64,000 nucleotides of DNA from Pedobacter sp. Leaf176 (GTDB lineage: Bacteria; Bacteroidota; Bacteroidia; Sphingobacteriales; Sphingobacteriaceae): assembly GCF_001424305.1 (NCBI RefSeq), contig NZ_LMPD01000001.1, positions 1,172,513-1,236,512 on the forward strand, read 5' to 3'. The notes under the pieces were generated by a model that worked only from the letters and a program-made list of their open reading frames with translations, had not been told where the DNA came from and did no database searches. Made by a program: the position numbers and the translations under genes. Positions 56,783 to 64,000 of this stretch are shown here, piece by piece. How positions within the stretch are numbered: position 1 is the stretch's first letter; each line of letters begins with the position of its first letter.

Positions 56783-57055
56783 TTATTCATCCTCATCATC
56801 GTTTTCGAACTCTTCATTTAATAAAGTACCTTCCCCGTCGGCATACTCAACTTCATCTTCTGAATAAGTACTATCATCATTTTCATCTTCATCATCCTCC
56901 GGACCGGGTTCTGCATCTGTTGTTTCGGTGGCATTAGATTCAAAACTGTCTTGAGGGCCTGATCGCTCTACCTGAAATTGTTCAATGTTAGGTATCGTCT
57001 CCTCTTCCTGTAACGATTTATTTTCTTCATTTAAATTATAATCCTCGTTTTCCAT
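56783..57055 (-). CDS. highly acidic low-complexity small protein
   Basis: 90 residues, unknown function, mostly Glu, Asp, Asn and Ser, with stretches such as EDDEDENDDSTYSEDEVEY and a C-terminal EEFENDDEDE. No signal peptide or helix; expected to be disordered and strongly negative. It sits between the terminator and the TonB-receptor operon, on the same strand as the latter, with about 50 bp to its stop. Coding is supported by the sustained frame and the A-rich start region. Could act as a nucleoid- or histone-like-protein partner or metal-binding protein, but there is no direct evidence. Confidence 0.65.
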   Translation of the reverse strand: MENEDYNLNEENKSLQEEETIPNIEQFQVERSGPQDSFESNATETTDAEPGPEDDEDENDDSTYSEDEVEYADGEGTLLNEEFENDDEDE

Positions 57056-57107
57056 AGCTAAATAATTTTATTACTTAAACAAGAGAAAATCTGATTCGGT
57101 TTTTAAT

Positions 57108-59294
57108 TTATAATTTGAGTTTAATGCCTGCATTAAAAGTCCTGCCTTCGGTATGTGTCCAGATATCATCAAAAGTAGGGTTGTTATGTGGGCCGTTGAC
57201 AACACTTTTGTACCGGCTCTGCCTGGTATCTGTAAAGTTTTCGGCATTAATAAAAACAGCTATCTTTCCAAAGACTTTTTCTGCCATAAAACCAAACTCC
57301 CAATAGGAAGGCGTAAGGAAATCATTATATAGATATTGCCTGTCAGTAAAATAGCCTTCCAGTCCGAGTTTGAAATTTTTCTCTTTTTCATACAATAACG
57401 CCAGATTTAACCTGTTTTTAGGTAACAAACGTATGTCTTCTATTCCAGGTAGATACTTAGCCTTCGCATTTGTATAGGTGTAACCCGCAAACAGTTTGAA
57501 ATTTTCTTTAAAAATAAATTTAGCATTGGTTTCAAACCCTGCACTATTTACAGGTTGGATAGTATTGGTGAAATAAAAATCAGACAGTTCATCCTGTAGT
57601 AAAATTGTACTATTGCTAATCCGGGTATAAAAAAACATCTGATTAAAGCTAATTACCCAATCTTTACCGATAAGGGTTTTGTAATTAACATCGGCTGTAC
57701 CGCCGTAACTTCTTTCGGATGTTACATCTTTTAAAGGCAATAAGTTCCGGTATTGGAATGTTTCAGTTTGTTCCGTAAAGAGTGTTGGTGTTTTATAACC
57801 TAAACCTCCTCCAATTCTTGAACTCCACTTATCATTAAATTTATATAACGCAGAAATCCTTGGCAGAACAAAGAAGTCCGTTTTGTTGTAAAAATTATTG
57901 TAATAATTGACTAAGTCAGCCCTGATACCACTTTCAAATTTTAATTTTTCGGAAGCATCCCAGGTTTGCTGGACATATAAGCCTGCAGTTTTAGTATTAA
58001 AATCCTTGGCTAAAGAGGGGTTGTTCTCTTCCTTGAACTTATCATACACCAGGTTTGCTCCAAAAATCAAGCTTTGTTTATTTAAGTTCTTTAAATAACT
58101 GATGTCGGTGTAAACATTATAATTTATGCCTCCGAAATTGTAGGAAGGAATATCTATACTGCGTTTAAAATAGTTAAAGCTTGTTTTAACACGCAACAAA
58201 TCCATTTCTCCTGATTTTAAACTTAAATCTAGTGTTGATGTGTTCCTTACACTCTTATTATTTTCAAAATAGCTATGATTCTGATTCGCACCATCTTGTA
58301 TAAGAACGATATCGCCTCCGGTTCTATCGCTTTTTGTAAAAGAATTTCCGATTATGATGCTTGTTTTTTCGTTAGGATAAATGAATAATTTCGGATGAAT
58401 GGTGAAATCTTTTGATTTAGGCAACTCTGTGAAATCATCTTTATCTACATCATAGGGTTTTTGAAAGTTCGTCAAGGCAAGCAGGCTGTAGCCGATATAC
58501 TTATTTCTTTTCATCAAAAACCCTCCGATGTTAGTTTGTCCAACGTTGGATTGATTTAAGATGAAGTTATAATCTCCTTTTTCACGTGGCGTGCGTGATA
58601 TAAAATTTACAACGCCAGCAATCGCCCCGGCTCCGTAAAGGGTTGATGCTGGTCCTTTAATAATTTCAACCTGACTCAAATCAAGAGGAGGAATTTCCAG
58701 GATACTTAAGCCGCTTGCGAAATTCCCAAAACTTGCATAGCCATCTTTAAGTAATTGTGTGTAACGGCCATCTAAACCTTGTATTCTGATGCTTGAGTTT
58801 CCGCTTGTTGCGGAGGTCTGCTGTACAGAAATTCCAGTACTTTCATGGAGAATCATGGAAACGTTTGCCGGGCGCATATTGCTTTTTTCATCAATTTCTT
58901 CCAGTTCAATTGTTTCTACCCGGGTTGGCGTATTTTGAATCGTACGGCTTGTCCTTGTTGATGAAATAATAACTTCTTCAAGTTGATCTTCAGATACCTT
59001 CAAAAAAACGGTTAACGGAGCCAATTGACTCACAGGAAAATCCAAGGAAATTGTCAGGCTTTGGTATCCGATATGATTAATTTTTAAAACCTGTTTTCCA
59101 GCAGGAACATTGTCTATCGTAGCTAAGCCTGAGGGATTGGAACGAGTTATTAAGTTTGTTCCCGCGATATTTACGGTGGCGCCCGCCAGTTCTTTTTTTG
59201 TTTCTTCTGATTTAATTAAAATTTTAAAACTGTTTTGCGCATGGGCATTCGCTATGCACAATGCTGTGCACAACATTAAAAATATTTTCTGCAT
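57108..59294 (-). CDS. TonB-dependent receptor, probably for a metal or chelate
   Basis: 728-residue outer-membrane receptor with signal peptide (FLMLCTALCIANAHA), carboxypeptidase-regulatory-like domain (ELAGATVNIAGTNL), plug start EEVIISSTRTSRTIQNTPTR, the plug core GLDGRYTQLLKDGYASF and GPASTLYGAGAIAGVVNFIS, and a barrel ending RTFNAGIKLKL. The size and the plug are those of classical (FecA/BtuB-like) receptors. It is preceded on the same strand by a DUF6660-type Cys-rich protein, 40 bp away, a pairing known around metal-related receptors in Bacteroidota. Ligand unproven. Confidence 0.93.
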   Translation of the reverse strand: MQKIFLMLCTALCIANAHAQNSFKILIKSEETKKELAGATVNIAGTNLITRSNPSGLATIDNVPAGKQVLKINHIGYQSLTISLDFPVSQLAPLTVFLKVSEDQLEEVIISSTRTSRTIQNTPTRVETIELEEIDEKSNMRPANVSMILHESTGISVQQTSATSGNSSIRIQGLDGRYTQLLKDGYASFGNFASGLSILEIPPLDLSQVEIIKGPASTLYGAGAIAGVVNFISRTPREKGDYNFILNQSNVGQTNIGGFLMKRNKYIGYSLLALTNFQKPYDVDKDDFTELPKSKDFTIHPKLFIYPNEKTSIIIGNSFTKSDRTGGDIVLIQDGANQNHSYFENNKSVRNTSTLDLSLKSGEMDLLRVKTSFNYFKRSIDIPSYNFGGINYNVYTDISYLKNLNKQSLIFGANLVYDKFKEENNPSLAKDFNTKTAGLYVQQTWDASEKLKFESGIRADLVNYYNNFYNKTDFFVLPRISALYKFNDKWSSRIGGGLGYKTPTLFTEQTETFQYRNLLPLKDVTSERSYGGTADVNYKTLIGKDWVISFNQMFFYTRISNSTILLQDELSDFYFTNTIQPVNSAGFETNAKFIFKENFKLFAGYTYTNAKAKYLPGIEDIRLLPKNRLNLALLYEKEKNFKLGLEGYFTDRQYLYNDFLTPSYWEFGFMAEKVFGKIAVFINAENFTDTRQSRYKSVVNGPHNNPTFDDIWTHTEGRTFNAGIKLKL

Positions 59295-59334
59295 TTTAAT
59301 CTATTGAAATGAATGATTGATTAATAATTTCTTA

Positions 59335-59667
59335 TTATCCGATGGTATTCATTTTCAACTTGGGCGGTTGCCATATCGATTCTAAAAAGCCGGTCGTGAA
59401 AGCAGATTTATAGCCTGGCTTAATTTGTCTGCATGTTTCCGGCATCTTCGCATCTTGCAATGAATGCTTTATTGTAACCAGCAAGGGTTGTCCACAGCAG
59501 TTGCAAGTACAAAGCGGAGAACAATTATCTGCATCCACAGCGCGCTTATTATTCTCAACCGAAATAGAAAGCTGAATTTCATTACCTGGCTGTACGGCAA
59601 AATCCTCGCAACTAATGCAGGATAAAAACAATATACAAATACTTAATGACCAGATAAAAATTTTCAT
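59335..59667 (-). CDS. DUF6660-type secreted Cys-rich protein
   Basis: 110 residues from ATG 59667. A signal peptide (KIFIWSLSICILFLSCISC) is followed by a short mature part with the motif NCSPLCTCNCCGQPL. This Cys cluster after a His/Asp-rich region matches, as I recall it, the DUF6660 family, small exported proteins next to metal-linked TonB receptors. A metal-binding role is inferred from the clustered Cys. A start at 59685 is also open but adds six residues before the signal. First gene of the operon with the TonB receptor downstream. Confidence 0.72.
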   Translation of the reverse strand: MKIFIWSLSICILFLSCISCEDFAVQPGNEIQLSISVENNKRAVDADNCSPLCTCNCCGQPLLVTIKHSLQDAKMPETCRQIKPGYKSAFTTGFLESIWQPPKLKMNTIG

Positions 59668-60034
59668 TTCGATACAAATGTACAATCTGTATGAGGTAAT
59701 TTACAATTTAAGTTGTCAATTATGAGGCTATATGAAAAAGATTTACGTCGGCTCATTAACGAATTGTATTTCGATACGTCGTCATTCGCAATTTGATTGA
59801 GAATCCTAATGCAAATCGCTTTAAGATTAGCTTCGCTGAGCAATCGTGGTTCCCGCCTGCGAGAGATCCAATAGCTATTAAATGACGGGAAACAAAATAA
59901 AATTCTGAATTCAAAGCTAATTAACTTTTGAAAGGGCCTGTTTTGAATCATTTTAAGGGTATTCCCAATGGTTGTTTGCTTTATTAAACAATTTTCTTAT
60001 ATCTGTGTTGCTGATCAATGTATAACCTGATATA
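59668..60034. other. 367-bp intergenic region with degenerate repeat pieces
   Basis: Divergent spacer upstream of DUF6660 (minus) and the sigma-like gene (plus). Fragments such as GTCATTCGCAATTTG and CTTCGCTGAGCAATCGTGGTTCC recall short intergenic repeats, but are too worn to name. A 95-codon minus frame (59664-59951) has no recognisable features and is not annotated. Confidence 0.55.
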
Positions 60035-60352
60035 ATGCAGCCGGCAATTTTTAGTAATCAAATTTTAGAGGAACCTACACCGAATACCTGGATATCTGTA
60101 CAGGAAATTTGTTTAAATAAACTGAGATGTCGTGATAAAATGGCATTTAGGATGCTCTATCAATTATATTCACCTGCTATATATGGTCTTATTTTACGCA
60201 AATTAAACGATAAGGGTGATTGTGATCTGGCACTGGAACAAACTTTTGTTCAGGCGTGGAGTAGTGTAGAGAATTATGATGATACTAAATGTAGTTTGTT
60301 TACCTGGCTGAGTCGCTTGGCGAATAAGGAATGCCAAGATATACAGCTTTAA
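60035..60352 (+). CDS. sigma-70 region 2-only protein (truncated ECF-like sigma factor)
   Basis: 105 residues, matching only region 2 of an ECF sigma factor: KMAFRMLYQLYSPAIYGLIL (2.1), ALEQTFVQAWSSVENYDD (2.2/2.3) and SLFTWLSRLANKECQD (2.4, in place of the usual LFTWLxxIARN). It then stops; the next 370 bp in all three forward frames show no region 4, so it is not a simple frameshift of a full gene. It could be a decayed sigma factor, a regulator working through core polymerase, or an active region-2-only type. Stands just before a very large secreted repeat protein on the same strand, so control of that gene is an inference. Confidence 0.72.
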   Translation: MQPAIFSNQILEEPTPNTWISVQEICLNKLRCRDKMAFRMLYQLYSPAIYGLILRKLNDKGDCDLALEQTFVQAWSSVENYDDTKCSLFTWLSRLANKECQDIQL

Positions 60353-60728
60353 TTGTAATCAACTATGGATTGGGTTTCGTGTAAAATTTTCAAATCCTGC
60401 CGAATTCGATTTTCGGTTTTATTTTTTAAATAATAAGTTTTGATAATCAGTAAGTTACACTCAGAAAATTCACGATTTTGTTGTGTAATTGTAGTATTAA
60501 TAATACTTTTTTAGATTTTTACTGAAAGTGAATTATTTACGCGCTTTATTAACGTCAAAAATTAGCTTTAAGTATCATTTGCCAGAATGATTTGAGTTAT
60601 TTTTGATTGTTAATCTGAAGTAGATTCGTTATTTAACTGCCATCTGCTTGATTAATATACCGATAAATTTTACGTTTTAGTTATTGCTTTACAAATAGTG
60701 ATGTTGATTTTTAGTGTTATAAGCGCTG
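60353..60728. other. 376-bp AT-rich intergenic region
   Basis: No gene seen. Very AT-rich; expected to hold the promoter of the large repeat protein. Confidence 0.6.
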
Positions 60729-63700
60729 ATGAATAATAATTTTATAAGGATTTCGGTTTTTATTTTCCTTGTTTTTCTGGCTGGGGTTTTACACGCAGGC
60801 AATCCTGCTGTTAGCCACAACAATCAGGCTATAGGAGTAATTAAACCCGTTAATTATAAATTACCATCAGCAAGTGTTTTGTATTCAAGCACTTATACGA
60901 ATTTTAAAAGAATTTTTCGAGGCAGTCCTACTGCGCCGCCAGTATATTCTAAACATTATATTGCTCCGGCACCTTGGCAATATTGGAGTAAGGCCAACCA
61001 GATAATAATAACCACAGAAAGCACCACAACAGTTACAGGCAAAATTACTAAAAGTGATGGAAGCTTGCTATATAATTTCACTTGCGTAGCTGGCTCACCG
61101 TATGTCAATAGATTTACCGGGTTACCAAGTGCGCTTGCTATTCATCCCCTAAATACGGCAATAAATGGGGCGGGGGTTATTGTAACCGCTGATGCATCTA
61201 TTTCCGTAAATTTAAGAAACATTGCCTCTGATGATCTCGGCAGTGATGGAAATGACGCCAACATTAAAGGAAATGCTTCATTATTCAGTTTTGGTGATGC
61301 TGGTGTGGGAACATCTTTCAGGGTCGGCTATTATCGAGACGGAGATTTGGCTGGCAGTGAACGGCCGACGTATAGTATAATGGCAATTGATGACAATACT
61401 ATTATCAAAATTGGGGGTGTTGCGGTGACTACTTTGAATCAAGGTCAGAGTTACTTGTTTCAAAGGCCTGTTGGAACGCTTGTTGAATCTTCAGGACCTG
61501 CTGTTATGAATACTTCTGCGAGGCTTGATGCCCCGGGTGGTTGTGGCGATGGAGCGTACAATCCAATTCCTCCAGTTTCTTCATTAGGTGCTGAATATGT
61601 TATTGTAAGGGGAGAGGGCAACACGATTGCCGAACAGACAACGATTGTTAGTACAGAACCCAATACGACAATTCGAGTTGAATTTTTTGATGAAAACGGT
61701 ACCCAAAAAAGTTTTCAAAATATAACACTTACCTCAGCAGGTGCATTTAAAACCTTCAATCATGGATGGATTAATGGAAATTACAATTCGAACACAAATA
61801 CAGGTCGATTTTCCTCATCAAGAATAGTTTCTGATAAAAATATCCTGGTCTTCTCCGGAACAGGTGGTGTATCTGGCGGTGGTGGATGTGAAGTCGATAT
61901 CGCCACACTTGTGCCAATTGCTTACTGCTCAGGATCCAGGCAAGTGGAAACCTATAAGTTCACCTCCTATAAAGATGGCAATCTTCCTTATTTCGGATAT
62001 ATTATAACAAAGAATACGGATAAAATTTATTTAACCACAAAAGGAGCAACCGTCTATAGTTCAAAGGATATCGAGTCTATATCGGGGATAGGTTTACGGA
62101 AACCATTGGGAAGTTCCGGATTGTACCTGATTAAATTCACGGATGCTAATATTGGTTTTCCGAATGTACTTACAATCAACAGTGATAGCCGGCTCACCGT
62201 TTCGATGGTTCAGCAAAGTAGCGACTTTTCCATGTCGAACTTCATTTCAAGATTTCCGGAAAAAGCCTTACAACCCAGTGTAGATCTAACGAACTGTGCT
62301 GCTGCAAAATTAACTGCCGATGCTTCCAGTAGTGGCCCTTACAAATGGTATTTAAATGGAATTGAAATATCGGGTGCCACCAGCAACACATATACGGCAA
62401 CTGTTTCAGGAAATTATACCGTGAGTTCTAATTTAGAATGTGGCTTAAGTGCCCAATCACTGCCTTTAATCATTTCACTTTGTAATATAGACCGGGCGAT
62501 AGAAAAAACGGTTAATATACCCTTACCTGAACTAGGCGAAACGGTAACTTTTAAGCTTACTGCCAGAAATTTAGGCGCAGGTAATGCAATCGGTGTTTCT
62601 GTGAACGATAAATTACCGACAGATTACCAATACGTATCGCATCGCACCACTACAGGGAGCTACAATTCATCAACAGGTGTCTGGACTATTGGCGATTTAG
62701 CAAGCGGCGCCAGCAGCGTACTGGAAATTGAGGCTAAAGTGTTGACTGTTGGAAGACATACAAATACTGCAACCATTACAGGAACACAACCGGATGCGAG
62801 CCCAACAAATGACATAGGAACAGCATCTACAAACACAGAATTAGGAGTAGTTACATTAATATCTGAGGCGCCCGATAGATCAGTTTGCGCAGGTACGCCC
62901 ATTCAGGAAATTGTGTATTCAATAGGTGGCGGAGCATCAGGCGTAACGGTAACGAATCTTCCTGCCGGTTTTACACCTAATTATAATTCAACGACAAAGG
63001 AACTTAAAATAACCGGTTCTTCAACTACACCTACCGATCCGGCAGGTGTTATTTACACAGTAACCACCACAGGAGGTATACCCGTTTCTAAAACCGGCAA
63101 AATTATTATAAAAGCAGATGTCAGTAGTCCTGTTTTCGCAAGCAATTTAACCACATCCAGATGCGTAGGGTCTGGAAGCGACACTTATGTTGCTACGGCG
63201 CAAAATAGTGAAGGTGTTCTTTATGAATTGACGCCGGCCGCTGCGGGTTCGATTGATCGCACCACGGGTTTAGTCGCCTGGTCGCCGTTATATGAGGGCG
63301 AAGCCACGGTTACCGCCATAGCCACTGGGTGTAGTGAAAAGCGCTCGGAACTCAAAGTTATAGTTAATCCTATTCCTGAAATGCCCGGCGTTGACAATTT
63401 AAGCTATTGCCAGAACGAAACAAATATCCCGGCATTAACGGCTACTAAAGCATCGGACGCAACATTAATTTGGTATGATGAAGCGGGAACTTTACTTTTA
63501 TCCGCACCTATTCCTTCAACTGCTGCTGTAGGTGAGCTTAAATTTTATGTAAGCCAGAAAAATACGCAAGGTTGCGAAGGACCAAAAGCTTTGTTTACGA
63601 TTACTATAAATGCCTTACCATTAGCTCCTGTAACCGAACACCTAACTTATTGCCAGAACGAGCAGAATATCCCTGCACTGACAGCGACTGGTTCAAGCCT

Positions 63701-64000
63701 AACCTGGTATGATGCGAATGGTGATAAACTTAATGCTGCTCCAACACCTTCTACTTTATCAGCGGGGGAAACGAAATACTACGTGACCCAGAAAAATGCA
63801 GAAGGTTGCGAAGGGCCAAAAGCAGAACTGAAAGTAACCGTAATTGCCTTACCATTAGCTCCTGTAACCGAACACCTAACTTATTGCCAGAACGAGCAGA
63901 ATATCCCTGCATTAACAGCGACTGGTTCAAGCCTAACCTGGTATGATGCGAATGGTGATAAACTTAATGCTGCTCCAACACCTTCTACTTTATCAGCGGG
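60729..64000 (+). CDS. large secreted adhesin-like protein with DUF11-like and tandem repeat domains, partial
   Basis: At least 1090 codons from ATG 60729 with no stop to the window end. Signal peptide (NNNFIRISVFIFLVFLAGVL), then an N-terminal part resembling the IgGFc-binding-like module (GAEYVIVRGEGN, STEPNTTIRVEFFDENGTQK), an Ig-like stretch (about 536-570: YKWYLNGIEISGATSNTYT), a DUF11-like domain (about 587-687: LGETVTFKLTARNLGAGNA and TIGDLASGASSVLEIE) and from about 880 on tandem Ig-like repeats of 78 residues (LTYCQNEQNIPALTATGSSL). Such proteins in Bacteroidota are usually secreted by the type IX system through a C-terminal domain, which would lie beyond the window. Surface adhesion or gliding is the likely role. 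Confidence 0.9.
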   Translation, partial: MNNNFIRISVFIFLVFLAGVLHAGNPAVSHNNQAIGVIKPVNYKLPSASVLYSSTYTNFKRIFRGSPTAPPVYSKHYIAPAPWQYWSKANQIIITTESTTTVTGKITKSDGSLLYNFTCVAGSPYVNRFTGLPSALAIHPLNTAINGAGVIVTADASISVNLRNIASDDLGSDGNDANIKGNASLFSFGDAGVGTSFRVGYYRDGDLAGSERPTYSIMAIDDNTIIKIGGVAVTTLNQGQSYLFQRPVGTLVESSGPAVMNTSARLDAPGGCGDGAYNPIPPVSSLGAEYVIVRGEGNTIAEQTTIVSTEPNTTIRVEFFDENGTQKSFQNITLTSAGAFKTFNHGWINGNYNSNTNTGRFSSSRIVSDKNILVFSGTGGVSGGGGCEVDIATLVPIAYCSGSRQVETYKFTSYKDGNLPYFGYIITKNTDKIYLTTKGATVYSSKDIESISGIGLRKPLGSSGLYLIKFTDANIGFPNVLTINSDSRLTVSMVQQSSDFSMSNFISRFPEKALQPSVDLTNCAAAKLTADASSSGPYKWYLNGIEISGATSNTYTATVSGNYTVSSNLECGLSAQSLPLIISLCNIDRAIEKTVNIPLPELGETVTFKLTARNLGAGNAIGVSVNDKLPTDYQYVSHRTTTGSYNSSTGVWTIGDLASGASSVLEIEAKVLTVGRHTNTATITGTQPDASPTNDIGTASTNTELGVVTLISEAPDRSVCAGTPIQEIVYSIGGGASGVTVTNLPAGFTPNYNSTTKELKITGSSTTPTDPAGVIYTVTTTGGIPVSKTGKIIIKADVSSPVFASNLTTSRCVGSGSDTYVATAQNSEGVLYELTPAAAGSIDRTTGLVAWSPLYEGEATVTAIATGCSEKRSELKVIVNPIPEMPGVDNLSYCQNETNIPALTATKASDATLIWYDEAGTLLLSAPIPSTAAVGELKFYVSQKNTQGCEGPKALFTITINALPLAPVTEHLTYCQNEQNIPALTATGSSLTWYDANGDKLNAAPTPSTLSAGETKYYVTQKNAEGCEGPKAELKVTVIALPLAPVTEHLTYCQNEQNIPALTATGSSLTWYDANGDKLNAAPTPSTLSA
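63367..64000 (+). repeat. coding tandem repeats, 234-bp period
   Basis: One diverged unit (63367-63611) and two nearly identical units starting at 63612 and 63846. The two last differ in the visible 155 bp only at two bases in one Leu codon (CTG to TTA). The array continues past the window end. Confidence 0.92.

Noticed and set aside
59664..59951. Minus-strand 95-codon frame
   Set aside because: Runs through worn intergenic repeat pieces and overlaps the DUF6660 signal peptide; no domain.
63367..64000. Possible CRISPR-like repeats
   Set aside because: Units are 234 bp, continuous and coding, without spacers; they encode Ig-like repeats of an adhesin.

Overview
The window looks like a chromosomal segment of an AT-rich, Gram-negative member of the Bacteroidota, most likely family Sphingobacteriaceae (Pedobacter or a close relative). 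The evidence is a SusC/SusD pair, three further or related TonB-dependent receptor genes (two non-SusC receptors besides SusC), a SusR-like regulator, -7 boxes of the TAnnTTTG type, a Bacteroidota-type dcw cluster without murF, a short Hc1-type histone-like protein and a DUF6660-type Cys-rich protein. The genus is inference; no rRNA or tRNA gene was seen.

Layout. Positions 1-5100: edge of an exopolysaccharide locus, with Wzz/Wzc-type co-polymerase (cut by the window start) and Wza-type export lipoprotein on the minus strand, and divergently a small secreted protein with a C-terminal helix-plus-RR tail, a GT2 glycosyltransferase and a WecA/MraY-like glycosyl-1-phosphate transferase. Positions 5200-8000: gapA, a GNAT acetyltransferase and pgk, closed by a strong terminator. 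Positions 8060-12130: a minus-strand group with a small unknown protein, a membrane-anchored AraC-type regulator, an ABC half-transporter and a DoxX-like protein. Positions 12530-29430: a complete division and cell wall cluster in the order mraZ, rsmH, ftsL-like, ftsI, murE, mraY, murD, ftsW, murG, murC, ftsQ, ftsA, ftsZ. It is preceded by a 10-bp-periodic MraZ operator and contains repeat-filled spacers and a cluster of DnaA-box-like sites before ftsZ.

Positions 29540-37940: housekeeping genes (an alpha-oxoamine synthase, a histone H1-like protein, dapA, ligA, an ACP phosphodiesterase-like protein, tyrS). Between dapA and ligA lies a frameshifted GxxExxY gene bracketed by inverted copies of a repeat that also fills the ftsW-murG spacer. 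Positions 38060-56710: a carbohydrate region with susCD and a divergent SusR-like regulator, a three-gene operon (penicillin acylase family, small membrane protein, LuxE-like acyl-activating enzyme), an orphan TonB-dependent receptor, and a GH31 alpha-glucosidase with glgB. The enzymes and the regulator type point to alpha-glucan (starch, maltodextrin, glycogen) turnover; that they form one regulon is inference. Positions 56780-64000: a strongly acidic small protein, a DUF6660/TonB receptor operon probably for a metal or chelate, a sigma factor fragment with region 2 only, and a very large secreted adhesin-like protein with nearly identical 78-residue tandem repeats running off the window end.

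Most of the window is ordinary core genome. The places most worth a second look are the GxxExxY/repeat cassette, the regulatory sites at mraZ and ftsZ, the region-2-only sigma factor beside the repeat adhesin, the secreted protein with a sorting-like tail in the polysaccharide locus, and the acylase/LuxE operon. I did not find a clearly new multi-gene defence or mobile system.
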